Positions 31,893-41,194 of a stretch of DNA of 64,000 bases are shown piece after piece. Below the pieces are notes generated by a model, which saw nothing but the letters and a program-made list of their open reading frames with translations, was not told the origin of the DNA and did no database searches. Position 1 is the stretch's first letter; every line of letters starts with the position of its first letter. Source of the stretch: an uncultured Christensenellaceae bacterium (GTDB lineage: Bacteria; Bacillota; Clostridia; Christensenellales; Pumilibacteraceae); assembly GCA_910587595.1 (NCBI GenBank), contig CAJULQ010000003.1, forward strand, positions 26,730 to 90,729, given 5' to 3'. The translations under genes were made by a program, and so were the position numbers.

Positions 31893-33860
31893 ATGAGAAA
31901 ACAGTGGATGCGCGGTCTGAAAAGTCTGACGCTTATCGTGCTGGCCGTTTGCATGGCGGTCATGGCGGGCGCGTGCGGCAAAAAAGACGGGGGGGGGTCT
32001 AACAATAACGATACGGACCCTTCGGGTTCGGCGAAAGCGCCTACGATCACCGAATTCGTGATCGAGGCGGATACGGGCGCGGTACGCGGCAAAGTGAACG
32101 AGGCGCACAAGTTGCGCTACACGATAGAGGGCGAATGCACGGGGCAGACCGTTACGGTCAAAAAAGGCGGCGCGGACGCAACGACGGGCACCGACTACGA
32201 ATACGTGGAGCAGTCCAAAAAAATCACCTTCAAAACGGCCGGGCTTTACACGGTAACGCTCAAAGCGTCTAACGGCGAAAAGAGCATCTCGAAGAGCGTT
32301 TCGTTGGAGATCACCGAGATCGGCGCGCCCGTTCTCACCATGCCGCAAGAGAGCAGCGCGTATGTGAACGAGCAAACGGATTTTGCCTATCAAGTAACTT
32401 ACGACGCGGCCGACGCGAAAGCGATCGAGAGCGTGGCGGTAACGTATAAAGCGGACGCGCAAGCGGCGGCGCAAACGGTTACCGACAACGCCGAATACTA
32501 CACGTTGCTTGATGGCAAATTCACGCCCAAAAAGACGGGCGAATACACGGTGACCGTTTCGGTCACGTCGGTAAAATCGCTTACGGCGCAAGGCGTTTGG
32601 GTGCTCACCTCTTTGGAAGAGGGCATGGTGCTCATCACCAAAACGGAAGATCCCGATTGGCGCATAGAGGACGGCAAGATCTTGGTGGAAACCAATACGG
32701 CCACCGAGTTTGCGTTCGATACCAAAGGATATAATGCCGACCGTTTCACGGTGGCTAAGTCGCTCCAAAAAGGCGAAAACGACAAGAGCGATATGGTTGT
32801 GCTTTCGGCGGCGGCCGACCTCTTAACGGTAACGGCTACCGAGGCGGGCGATTATGTGCTCACCGTTACGTTTACGTCCAAATCGGACAATACCAAAGTA
32901 AGTTCGGCCACGTGGAACATTCGCGTGCGCGACGATATCACCCCGCCCGAATTCGGCGCCGATCCGTTCGACGGCACGTGGGACAAATTGATACCCAATG
33001 TGGGCATGATGTTGTATTTCGACGCAACCGACGATAAAGCAACACTTACGTATAGAAATGTAACGTATACGATCGTGAACAACGATGACGGCACGGCGAC
33101 GGCGACGGGCGCGGCCATCGTTAATAGCGGCGTGTATGCCAACTATCCGTATTTGAAAGCTACGGGGATCGGTAAGATCACCGTGGAAATGGCGGTCAGC
33201 GACGGTGCGAACACCGTCAAAGCGCAAAAAGTGTTTACGGTAGAAAATGCGGCGACCGATCGCGCGCACGACGTATATTTTGCGAACGCCTACAAAGGCA
33301 CGCATGCAAACGCTTTTAACTCCGACCAAGGCGTTTGGGTAGGGAAAGCCGACGGGACGTTGGGCAATCCCGCCAATGTAGTAGCTACCAAAGACGGCGT
33401 ATTGTATCAACATACGGGATTTGACGAAATCTTCAGCGTTTGGATGGAACATCAAGCAACGGGTGCGACGCGCAACTTTGAGATCGAGTTTGACTTTACT
33501 CCGTTGGAATTGTACGCAACCCCCGGTTCGGGATTGGGTATGCGCGCGTTTGACGGCGCGGAACTCGGTTGCATCGGTATCAATTGGCGCAATACGGCGG
33601 GCGATATGTTTAACGGCTGGGCGGACGTAGGCTTGAACGGTGCGGGACAAAATACCGTAGCACCGTCGGTGCTTACGAAAGCCAACACGACCTATCGTTT
33701 CAAACTTGTCAAGCAAGACGCGAAATGGGCTATCTCGATCAACGGTACGGAATATATCGTAGCGGGCGGAACGCAAAACAAAAACGTCGGTTTCGTTGCT
33801 ATGAACTGCTTTGACAGCGGAAAAGTTTTAATCGAAAATATCACGGTAGAAAGATCGTAA
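31893..33860 (+). CDS. Surface lipoprotein with Ig-like repeats and LamG-like C-terminus
   Basis: 655 residues, lipobox MAGAC. A tract of nine G (31989-31997) encodes part of a Gly-rich linker directly after the anchor. Several Ig-like units follow (APTITEFVIEADTGAVRG, APVLTMPQESSAYVN, and others). The last 200 residues (NFEIEFDFTPLELYATPGSG, then TTYRFKLVKQDAKWAISING) form a LamG/GH16-like jelly roll that may bind glycans. No catalytic motif was seen. It is the first gene after the operator-bearing promoter and may be a surface glycan-binding component. The poly-G tract is a candidate site for phase variation. Confidence 0.78.
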   Translation: MRKQWMRGLKSLTLIVLAVCMAVMAGACGKKDGGGSNNNDTDPSGSAKAPTITEFVIEADTGAVRGKVNEAHKLRYTIEGECTGQTVTVKKGGADATTGTDYEYVEQSKKITFKTAGLYTVTLKASNGEKSISKSVSLEITEIGAPVLTMPQESSAYVNEQTDFAYQVTYDAADAKAIESVAVTYKADAQAAAQTVTDNAEYYTLLDGKFTPKKTGEYTVTVSVTSVKSLTAQGVWVLTSLEEGMVLITKTEDPDWRIEDGKILVETNTATEFAFDTKGYNADRFTVAKSLQKGENDKSDMVVLSAAADLLTVTATEAGDYVLTVTFTSKSDNTKVSSATWNIRVRDDITPPEFGADPFDGTWDKLIPNVGMMLYFDATDDKATLTYRNVTYTIVNNDDGTATATGAAIVNSGVYANYPYLKATGIGKITVEMAVSDGANTVKAQKVFTVENAATDRAHDVYFANAYKGTHANAFNSDQGVWVGKADGTLGNPANVVATKDGVLYQHTGFDEIFSVWMEHQATGATRNFEIEFDFTPLELYATPGSGLGMRAFDGAELGCIGINWRNTAGDMFNGWADVGLNGAGQNTVAPSVLTKANTTYRFKLVKQDAKWAISINGTEYIVAGGTQNKNVGFVAMNCFDSGKVLIENITVERS

Positions 33861-33865
33861 TATAA

Positions 33866-33913
33866 GCGCACGAACAGACGCGGCGAAAGCCGCCGCGCCT
33901 GTTTTGTGCACGC
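33866..33913 (+). terminator. Large intercistronic stem-loop, possible partial terminator
   Basis: A long imperfect stem with core CGCGGCG (33878-33884) and CCGCCGCG arms, extended by AACAG/CTGTT and GTGCAC-like arms, lies between two lipoprotein genes. The T-run is short, so readthrough is likely. It may lower expression of the downstream transporter or stabilise the upstream mRNA. Confidence 0.6.
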
Positions 33914-33930
33914 AATAAAAGGAGAAAACG

Positions 33931-35283
33931 ATGAAAAAGTGGATGGCTTTGGTGCTGAGCTTGGTGGTGGCTTTGGGTGCGTTTTCGTTCACCGCTTGCC
34001 ACAAGAAGAAAGGCGATGCATTGGCAAAAGACGCGGGTATCAAGTTAGACGGCGTGGTAAACGAAGAAGTGTATAAAGAGTTGCCCACGCACTACACGGG
34101 TATCAAAGGGCGCTTAAAGGCCGATTTTGCCGCCGATAAAAAGGGATTGTACGTGGGCATTTCGGTGGCCGACACCGATATGCGGTATACGGGCAGCGGC
34201 GCGGAAGGCATGTTGGCCAGCGACTACGTGGGCATTGCCATTGACGTGGCCGCCACGCGCAACGAAGTAACGGGCTTGAGCGAAAAAACGACGTTGTTCC
34301 GTTTCGACGCCAAGGGTCGTTATGCGTATAGCAAAGGCAACGACTACAGCGAGTGGGAAGAAAAGGCGAGCGGCGAGGGCAGCGCCACCGAAGACAACGA
34401 TATGCCCCTTTTCGTGTTCCGTGCCGACGGCACGGCGCTTCCCGTGGGCGATACGTCCGAAACGGAGGGCAACGTGGGCTATTATGCCGAGCTGTTCTTT
34501 ACGTGGGAACAGTTGGGCACCACCGCGTCGGCTATCAACAAAAACGGCACGATCATGTACTGCTTGGAGCACCGCGACGTGGATTGGGACATCGTGGTGG
34601 ATACCAACGATTTGGGCAGCGTGCATAAATACAACACGCTCACGTTGCTGGGCGAAAGAAAGGGCGCCAACATGCCCGTGAACGCCGCCGAAATCAAAGT
34701 GGACGGCGTGTTGGACGACGCGGCATGGGCAAACGCCGAGGTGCTCAGCCAAGGGGTACTGCGCGAAAAAGCGCCGGGCGCCACCGCGGGCGAATACGTG
34801 GTAAAAGGATTTATGGGCAAAAACGGTTTGTGCATCGGCATAAACGTGGCGGAAACCCAACTGATCACCGAGCAACGCAGCATTCCGCTTGCCTACAAAG
34901 ACTGCGGCGCGGAACTGAGAATGCACATATTCGACAACACCGACACGCCCGTGATCACGCACAAATGGTTGTTCGATCTGCACGGACCCAAGTGGCACGA
35001 GCAAGGCGGCGGGTTAGACGGTAAGTATGCGCCCTATGCCGAGTGGCAGTTCGATTTGCGCGGCACGCTCAACGACAACACCGACACCGACGAGGGGTGG
35101 AGCTTGGAACTGTATATTCCGTACGAAACGCTGTTGTTGCCTTATATGGATCTCGGGGTGGCTTCCGATTCGTGCTACATGATGTTGTTGCCGGCCGTGG
35201 CCAGCGCGGGGCAAAAGATCGCCATTCCCGACGGATGCGACTGGGATGACGTGAACACCTACAAAAAATTGCAAATGCAGTGA
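33931..35283 (+). CDS. Lipoprotein with two CBM9-like sugar-binding domains
   Basis: 450 residues. The signal peptide ends at the lipobox FTAC. Two modules (about 37-240 and 245-448) each begin IKLDGVVNEEVYKELP or IKVDGVLDDAAWANAEV, the hallmark first strand of CBM9-like/DOMON folds, followed by DYVGIAIDVAA in the first and a matching acidic region in the second. Each domain carries conserved Trp and acidic residues on the ligand face. It lies between the Ig lipoprotein and the binding protein gene and may bind oligosaccharides at the cell surface. No catalytic function is apparent. Confidence 0.82.
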   Translation: MKKWMALVLSLVVALGAFSFTACHKKKGDALAKDAGIKLDGVVNEEVYKELPTHYTGIKGRLKADFAADKKGLYVGISVADTDMRYTGSGAEGMLASDYVGIAIDVAATRNEVTGLSEKTTLFRFDAKGRYAYSKGNDYSEWEEKASGEGSATEDNDMPLFVFRADGTALPVGDTSETEGNVGYYAELFFTWEQLGTTASAINKNGTIMYCLEHRDVDWDIVVDTNDLGSVHKYNTLTLLGERKGANMPVNAAEIKVDGVLDDAAWANAEVLSQGVLREKAPGATAGEYVVKGFMGKNGLCIGINVAETQLITEQRSIPLAYKDCGAELRMHIFDNTDTPVITHKWLFDLHGPKWHEQGGGLDGKYAPYAEWQFDLRGTLNDNTDTDEGWSLELYIPYETLLLPYMDLGVASDSCYMMLLPAVASAGQKIAIPDGCDWDDVNTYKKLQMQ

Positions 35284-35321
35284 TCAACTTAAAAAAAGGA
35301 TCGTAAAGGAGGAAAACCGTA

Positions 35322-36737
35322 ATGAAAAAGAAACTCGTTTGTTTTCTCACCGCGGCTTTGGCGCTTTTGATGTCGTTTTCGATGTTTGCCGGTTGCGGCA
35401 AAAAGAAGGGCGACGCCATCAGCATATTTGTGTATGGGCAGAGCCACGAGCTGACGATATACAAAGCGCTCATCAATAAGTTCACCGAAGAAACGGGCAT
35501 AAAAGTGGAGGCCAATTTGGTGCCTAGCGATAACTATGCCGAAAAGCTTACGGCCGCTATCGGCACCAAAAACTGCCCCGACGTGTTCTATGCCGATCCC
35601 GGCGCCATTGCGGGGTATGTGAACAACGATCTCATTTTGCCGCTCGACGAACTTCTCGAAGAGGAAAAGAACAGCGGCGGCTTTGATTACAACGACTATA
35701 TCGACGGCGTGTTGGACTACTACAAGTACGACGCCGAAACGCACACGCGCGGCGGCGACGGCAACATCTATGCCGTGCCCAAAGACGTGAGCGCTTATCC
35801 CATGTGCTACAACCGCGTAGTGGTGCAAAAGGCCATCGATGCGGGACGTTGGCCGGCCGATTTGCCCAAGCCGTGGGAGATGGTAGACGATGAGGGCAAC
35901 GCGATTGCCTACACGTGGGAGCAGTTCGAAAAGGCTTGCGCGGCATGCTATTTTACGGACGGCGGCAAAAAGTATTTCGGTACGGGTCTTATAGACACCT
36001 ACGCCATGCACAGCTGGATATGGACGGCGGGCGGCGATTATCTGAGCGCCGATAAAAAGAACGTTACCGTGAACGAAACCAAGTTTATCACGGGTTTGCA
36101 ACGGTTTATCGATCTGATGGACAAAAAAGGCGTTTCGCCCAATCGTTTGGAAATGAGCGACAACAGCTATTACAACCGTTGGTTGGCGGGCGAGATCGCG
36201 TTTTTCAACTGCGGCGTGTGGGACGTGGGCGCGTTCGAGGGCGTGGCCAAAACAACGCTCGATTATTCGTTGATGCCCGCGCCGCGCAAAGATGAAAACA
36301 GCGAATGGTATAGCTATGTCGGCACGCTGGGTTACGCGGTGAGCAGCCGCAGCAAAAAGCCGGACGCCGCCTTAAAGCTTGCCATGTATATGGGGTTGAG
36401 CGACGAGTCGTATGAGAGAATGAGCAAACGGCAAGTGATCCAATTGCCCAACTCCAAAAAGAAAGTGGCGGAATTTTTGTCCGATACAACGGTGAAAGCG
36501 CCCGCCAACCGCAAACTGTTTTACGACGTGATCGAGTCGCACGGCAAAACGTATCCCACCGCGTTCACGTACGACGCCACGTGGTACAACAAATTCATCG
36601 ACGGATTGAGCGATTGCTGGAAAGCGGACGATAACTCGTCGGCCAAAAAAACGGTGAGCGACTATTGCGCGAGCATTCAGTCCGCTATGCAAGACGAGTT
36701 GAATAACGGTATCAACAACGAATTGCAAGGGTTGTAA
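35322..36737 (+). CDS. ABC sugar-binding lipoprotein 1 (family 1)
   Basis: 471 residues, with AAGGAGG before the ATG. Signal peptide with lipobox FAGC. The fold begins DAISIFVYGQSHELTIYKAL and carries the family 1 (MalE-like) signatures: NKFTEETGIKVEANLVPS, PDVFYADPGAIAGYV, GNIYAVPKDVSAYPMCYN, FTGLQRF-like middle and WYSYVGTLGYAVSS. It binds an oligosaccharide or monosaccharide outside the membrane and hands it to the two permeases that follow (5 nt to the first). The cluster context predicts arabino-oligosaccharides. The ATPase gene is not here, so a shared MsmX-type ATPase must work with it. Confidence 0.92.
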   Translation: MKKKLVCFLTAALALLMSFSMFAGCGKKKGDAISIFVYGQSHELTIYKALINKFTEETGIKVEANLVPSDNYAEKLTAAIGTKNCPDVFYADPGAIAGYVNNDLILPLDELLEEEKNSGGFDYNDYIDGVLDYYKYDAETHTRGGDGNIYAVPKDVSAYPMCYNRVVVQKAIDAGRWPADLPKPWEMVDDEGNAIAYTWEQFEKACAACYFTDGGKKYFGTGLIDTYAMHSWIWTAGGDYLSADKKNVTVNETKFITGLQRFIDLMDKKGVSPNRLEMSDNSYYNRWLAGEIAFFNCGVWDVGAFEGVAKTTLDYSLMPAPRKDENSEWYSYVGTLGYAVSSRSKKPDAALKLAMYMGLSDESYERMSKRQVIQLPNSKKKVAEFLSDTTVKAPANRKLFYDVIESHGKTYPTAFTYDATWYNKFIDGLSDCWKADDNSSAKKTVSDYCASIQSAMQDELNNGINNELQGL

Positions 36738-36742
36738 GAGGT

Positions 36743-37630
36743 ATGGGTAGAATTTTCAAAACCAACAAAGCCAAGGAAAATCTATACGGGTATTTGTTTA
36801 TTCTGCCCGTATTCATAGGCGTTTGTTTCTTCGTGTTCTATCCGTTCGTGTATTCGTTTTTGTCCACGTTCAAAAATTGGACGGGACTCAAACCGCTCGA
36901 AGACGCGCCTTGGGTGCAGTTGGATATTTACAAAAAGGTGTTTACCGACAAGGTGTTTTGGGAGTCGTTCACAAACACGCTCATCACCTTGATCGGTATG
37001 CCCGTGGGGCTTATCCTTTCCATGGGGTTGGCGCTCTTATTAAACCGCGGCATACGCGGCACCAATGCTTTTCGCGTGATCTTCTACATTCCCGTGGTGT
37101 GCTCGCTGGCCGCCATTGTGGTGTTGTGGCGCGAGCTTATGTCTTTGAGCGGTCCCGTGAACGACGTGTTGAGCGCGTTCGGCATAAAGCGCCTCAATTG
37201 GTTGGGCGAGCCTCGCTCCGCCATGGCGGCGCTCATCATCATGTGCGTGTGGAAAGGCTTGGGCGCCAGCACGTTGCTGTATATCGCGGGGCTGTCGGGC
37301 GTGCCCTCCTCTTGCATAGAGGCGGCCAAGTTAGACGGCGCCAACGCCTGGACGATCTTTTGGCGTATCACCTTTCCGCTTTTAATGCCCACGCACTTTT
37401 ATATGCTTGTTACCGGCGTGATCAACGGCATGCAGATCTATCTGGAGCCAAAGCTACTCAATAACGGCGGACCGGCCGGCTCTACCCGCACGCTCGTGAT
37501 GTATCTTTTTGAGCGGTTCGGGCAAAAGCGCGTTTCGGAGGCCTCGGTGATCGCTTGGTTCACGGGCGCGGTTGTGTTCGCGGTAACGGCATTGCAGTTC
37601 TGGTGGAACGGAAGGAGGGAAAAGGCATGA
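36743..37630 (+). CDS. ABC sugar permease 1A (MalF-type)
   Basis: 295 residues with six predicted membrane helices. The EAA loop reads EAAKLDGANAWTIFWRITF near residue 195, the contact surface for the ATPase. The first periplasmic region is short and the sequence starts with a small cytoplasmic tail (RIFKTNKAKENLYGY). It forms the MalF-like half of the importer with the next gene, with which it overlaps by 4 nt. The pair plus the preceding binding protein make a complete carbohydrate uptake transporter 1 (CUT1) set except for the ATPase. Confidence 0.93.
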   Translation: MGRIFKTNKAKENLYGYLFILPVFIGVCFFVFYPFVYSFLSTFKNWTGLKPLEDAPWVQLDIYKKVFTDKVFWESFTNTLITLIGMPVGLILSMGLALLLNRGIRGTNAFRVIFYIPVVCSLAAIVVLWRELMSLSGPVNDVLSAFGIKRLNWLGEPRSAMAALIIMCVWKGLGASTLLYIAGLSGVPSSCIEAAKLDGANAWTIFWRITFPLLMPTHFYMLVTGVINGMQIYLEPKLLNNGGPAGSTRTLVMYLFERFGQKRVSEASVIAWFTGAVVFAVTALQFWWNGRREKA

Positions 37631-38517
37631 CCGATACGGTAGCGCAACCAAAGACCGGCGCGGAAAGAATCGCCAAAGTGCGGCAGCGTTCCGTGAAAAG
37701 ATCCAAATTGATCGTAGATATCGTTTCGTATGTCATTTTGATCTTCGGTTCGCTTTTGATGCTCATGCCGCTCGTGTGGATGTTTTCGTCCTCGTTAAAG
37801 GTCGACCAATTCCACGTTACGGGCAGCAAGCTGTTCGACGCTTGGCACTTTTCCAACTATGCCACCATCTTCAAACAACTCGACTTGGTGGAAGGGTTCA
37901 AAAACAGCGTGATCGTGGTGGTGCCCTCGGTGCTCATCGGGTCGTATGTATCGGGGTTGGCGGCCTATGCGTTCGCCAAAATTCGGTTCAAGTTCAAGAA
38001 CGCGCTGTTCTTTTTGTTGCTGGCAACGGTGATGATCCCCTTTCCGGTGATCATGATACCGCAGTATTACATTTTTACCGATCTCGATTGGACGGACACG
38101 CTTTTGCCGCTCATCGTTCCCAAAGTGCTCGGCAATATCATGATGATCTTTTTTGTGCGGCAGTATTTGGCGGGCGTGCCCGACTCTATCATAGAGAGCG
38201 GGCGGATAGACGGCGCGGGACATTTCCGTATCTTTAATATCCTTATTTTACCCGCAATCATGCCGGCGCTTGCGGCGCAACTCATTTTATGGTTTATGGG
38301 CATTTGGAACGATTACCTCGCGCCGTATATGTTTTCGAGCGGATCGCCCACGTTGCCCGTGATCATCGCCAGCCTGATAAGCTACACCGACACCAAGTCG
38401 GAAACGCATTTGAATATGGCGGCGTCGCTTGTATCCATGTTGCCCATCTTGGTCGTGTTTGCCGTGTTCCAACGGCAGATCATCGATTCGGTGGTGCTGT
38501 CGGGCAGTAAAGAGTAG
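37627..38517 (+). CDS. ABC sugar permease 1B (MalG-type)
   Basis: 296 residues from ATG 37627, which overlaps the previous stop in ATGA; an in-frame upstream start is longer but lies inside the preceding gene. Six helices, with an EAA loop ESGRIDGAGHFRIF at about residue 200. The C-terminal MalG-type ending (VFQRQIIDSVVLSGSKE) is present. It pairs with the MalF-type gene. An attenuator-like hairpin pair lies between its stop and the next glycosidase gene. Confidence 0.93.
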   Translation: MTDTVAQPKTGAERIAKVRQRSVKRSKLIVDIVSYVILIFGSLLMLMPLVWMFSSSLKVDQFHVTGSKLFDAWHFSNYATIFKQLDLVEGFKNSVIVVVPSVLIGSYVSGLAAYAFAKIRFKFKNALFFLLLATVMIPFPVIMIPQYYIFTDLDWTDTLLPLIVPKVLGNIMMIFFVRQYLAGVPDSIIESGRIDGAGHFRIFNILILPAIMPALAAQLILWFMGIWNDYLAPYMFSSGSPTLPVIIASLISYTDTKSETHLNMAASLVSMLPILVVFAVFQRQIIDSVVLSGSKE

Positions 38518-38524
38518 GTTATGC

Positions 38525-38582
38525 GGTCGGGGCAAAGCGCCCGACCAAAAAAGTGGTAACATTAAAAAATGTTGCCACTTTT
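38525..38582 (+). terminator. Two hairpins after the transporter genes
   Basis: GTCGGG with CCCGAC (38525-38545) is followed by AAAGTGG(T)AACATT and its partner AATGTT(G)CCACTTT (38550-38582), which ends in a short T-run. They probably reduce, but may not block, transcription into the downstream catabolic genes. Confidence 0.7.
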
Positions 38583-38612
38583 GAAAGAAAATCGCAAAAA
38601 GGAGAAAACACC

Positions 38613-40223
38613 GTGAAAAAATCAGGCATATTGCTTACAGTATGTTTGGCCGTGTGTATGCTGTTCGGTTGCGGCGGCGGGGCCGATCCCGACAAGGGGA
38701 TAATCTATCCGTCGGCGCCGTTCGGCGAAAATGCCAACGCGCTACTCACCGATCCGTATCGGTTTTACGGGTTGGACGCCGCCAATACGTCGTATTGGCA
38801 TGCCGCCAACACGCACGATCCCGTTATGATCAAAGAGGGCGATACTTACTACGCCTTTTCCACCGATGCGCAATACGGCACGACTACGCAAAAAGGGTTG
38901 CACGTGCGCCAATCCAAAGACATGGTGCGGTGGGATTTTGTGGGCACGGCGCTCGACCTTGCGTCGGTGCAAGAGGCCATAGACTATGTGGGGTATAACC
39001 GCGACGGCGTGAAAGTGGACTTTTTCTGGGCGCCGGAGATCGTAAAACGCCCCAAAGCGGGCGGCGGCAGCGAGTTTTGGCTGTTTTACTGTATCAGCTC
39101 GTTCGGCGAACGCACTTCGTATATCGGCATGGCCAAATCGGATTCGGTGACCGGCCCGTACGTGCATTCGCACGAGATATTGCGCACGCACCAATCGGTG
39201 GGCTCGCCCAACGCCATCGATCCCGCCATTCTGACGGAGGGCGAGGGCGAAAACGAGAAGATGTGGATGACTTACGGTTCTTGGAACGCGGGCATCAATC
39301 TTATCGAGTTGGAGGCGGCCACGGGGCAACCCAAAATACGCCAAACGCTTGCAACGCGCGAGGTGAAGTGCTATACTGAAAACAAGGGGCAAACGGTGAA
39401 CGCGCAAAAAGAGGTGCCCTCGTCGGGCGACGATCCCGCTTTCGGCACCACGCTTTTGCAAGTGCATTCGGCCGAGGCGCCGCACCTATTAAAGCACGGC
39501 AATTATTATTATCTGTTCGTGACCACCGGCAAAGACCTTACCTACGATTACGACGTGCGCGTGTTCCGCAGCGAGAACGTGGCGGGGCCGTATGTAGACG
39601 CCGAGGGCAAAAAGGCGGCCGACAAAGTGGGTGAATCGTCTTTTCGGCAATACGGCAACAAGGTGACGGACGCGCACCGCTTTGCCTACGAGGACGGCGA
39701 CGGCAAAGGTTGGGCGGCCATCGGGCATTGCTCCACCATCACCGACGGAGAGGAAGTGTACTTGCTGTCGCACTATCGCGGCACGCATATGGACTCGGCA
39801 CGGTTTTTCTTGGGTGTTCGCAAGTTGTTTTTTGTGGACGGCTGGCCGGTGGCGGCGGCCAACCGCTATGCGGGCGAAAAGCGGCAAAGCATGGAAGGAC
39901 TGACCGTTTCGGGCAAATATTTGATGCACACGCTTACAAAGCGCGTGACCAACGCGCGGCTTTCGAGCAATAGGATCATCGTGGAAAAAGACGCGGTGGA
40001 AGTCACGCTCAAAGGCAAAGCGGGCGCCACGCAAGGGAACGTGACGAGCGACTTAAACGACGGTACGTGGAAACTTTCGGGCGATACGATAGAGATAACG
40101 TTGGGCAAAACGGTGTATAAAGGCATTGTTTCGCCGCAGTGGAGTTGGGAACGCAACAAAGGCGTATTGAGTATTTCGGCGATCAGCGGGAAAGGAGAGG
40201 CGATATGGGCAAACAGAGTGTAG
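38613..40223 (+). CDS. GH43 arabinanase-type lipoprotein 2
   Basis: 536 residues from GTG 38613, where AAGGAG lies 8 nt upstream; the longer frame starts inside the hairpin. Lipobox LFGC (Cys20). The GH43 propeller covers about 60-430, with Asp69 (THDPVMIKE), Asp203 (AIDPAILTE) and Glu288 (SAEAPHLLK) as base, pKa modulator and acid. The C-terminal domain (LKGKAGATQGNV, EITLGKTVYKGIVSPQW) resembles that of the first arabinanase. It probably releases arabino-oligosaccharides from arabinan at the surface. It overlaps the next gene by 19 nt. Confidence 0.88.
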   Translation: MKKSGILLTVCLAVCMLFGCGGGADPDKGIIYPSAPFGENANALLTDPYRFYGLDAANTSYWHAANTHDPVMIKEGDTYYAFSTDAQYGTTTQKGLHVRQSKDMVRWDFVGTALDLASVQEAIDYVGYNRDGVKVDFFWAPEIVKRPKAGGGSEFWLFYCISSFGERTSYIGMAKSDSVTGPYVHSHEILRTHQSVGSPNAIDPAILTEGEGENEKMWMTYGSWNAGINLIELEAATGQPKIRQTLATREVKCYTENKGQTVNAQKEVPSSGDDPAFGTTLLQVHSAEAPHLLKHGNYYYLFVTTGKDLTYDYDVRVFRSENVAGPYVDAEGKKAADKVGESSFRQYGNKVTDAHRFAYEDGDGKGWAAIGHCSTITDGEEVYLLSHYRGTHMDSARFFLGVRKLFFVDGWPVAAANRYAGEKRQSMEGLTVSGKYLMHTLTKRVTNARLSSNRIIVEKDAVEVTLKGKAGATQGNVTSDLNDGTWKLSGDTIEITLGKTVYKGIVSPQWSWERNKGVLSISAISGKGEAIWANRV

Positions 40224-41170
40224 AAATGTGTCGCAACGGGCAAGGCTTGCAACCGTTTATCATGCAACGGGCGGATCCGTTCATTGCGCGGTACGACGGC
40301 ATGTATTACTTTACGGCCACCGTGCCCGAATACGACCGTATCGAGTTGCGCGCCGCGCGCTCAATAGAAGAACTGCCCGCGGCCGCGCCGCGCGTTGTGT
40401 GGCGCAGACACGCGTCGGGCATTATGAGCCGCAACGTGTGGGCGCCCGAACTGCACAAAATAGACGGCAAGTTTTATATCTATTTTGCGGCCGGCGCGTC
40501 TAACAACAAATGGAAGATACGCCCGTACGTGCTTGCGTGCGAGGGCGACCCGCTTACGGGCGAGTGGCGCGAGGCGGGTGCCTTGCAAGCGCACGAGGCG
40601 GACGAATTCTCGTTTACCGATTTTTCGCTCGACATGACGGTGTTCGAGCATAATGGCGCGCACTACTGCATATGGGCGGAAAAGGTGGGGCAACGTTTCG
40701 GCATATCCAACCTATATATCGCGCGCATGCTTTCGCCCGTAAAGCTTGGGTCGGTGCAAGTGCTGCTAACCACGCCCGACTACGATTGGGAGCGCGTGGG
40801 ATTTTGGGTGAACGAGGGGCCGGCCGTGCTCAAAAAGAACGGCAAGATCTTCGTGACCTATTCGGCCAGCGCTACGGGGCCGGAGTATTGCCTAGGCATG
40901 CTGTCGGCCGACGAGAACGCCGATCTGCTCGATCCGCGCGTGTGGCAAAAGCGCCGTTATCCCGTGCTGGCTACCCAAACGGACAAGGGCATTTACGGGC
41001 CGGGGCACAACAGTTTTTGCGTGGACGGGAACGGGCGCGACGTGCTTGTGTTCCATGCGCGCACCACCGACAAATTGCTTACGCAAGACCCGCTCGACGA
41101 CCCCAACCGTCATGCGTTTATTTTGCCCTTCGATTTCGATGAAAAGGGCGAACCCGTATTTTGTTTATGA
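40205..41170 (+). CDS. Cytoplasmic GH43 exo-alpha-L-arabinofuranosidase
   Basis: 321 residues, with AAAGGAGAGG before the ATG at 40205. No signal peptide. GH43 residues: Asp24 (QRADPFIA), Asp143 (SLDMTVFE) and Glu204 (VNEGPAVL). The sequence DGMYYFTATVPEYDRIELR is typical of GH43 subfamily 26-like exo-enzymes that cleave 1,5-linked arabinofuranose from oligosaccharides. It is translationally coupled to the secreted arabinanase-like gene and followed by the sugar kinase. It is expected to act on imported arabino-oligosaccharides. The subfamily number is from memory. Confidence 0.88.
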   Translation: MGKQSVEMCRNGQGLQPFIMQRADPFIARYDGMYYFTATVPEYDRIELRAARSIEELPAAAPRVVWRRHASGIMSRNVWAPELHKIDGKFYIYFAAGASNNKWKIRPYVLACEGDPLTGEWREAGALQAHEADEFSFTDFSLDMTVFEHNGAHYCIWAEKVGQRFGISNLYIARMLSPVKLGSVQVLLTTPDYDWERVGFWVNEGPAVLKKNGKIFVTYSASATGPEYCLGMLSADENADLLDPRVWQKRRYPVLATQTDKGIYGPGHNSFCVDGNGRDVLVFHARTTDKLLTQDPLDDPNRHAFILPFDFDEKGEPVFCL

Positions 41171-41194
41171 CAGATCTGCAAGGAAAAAGCGAGC

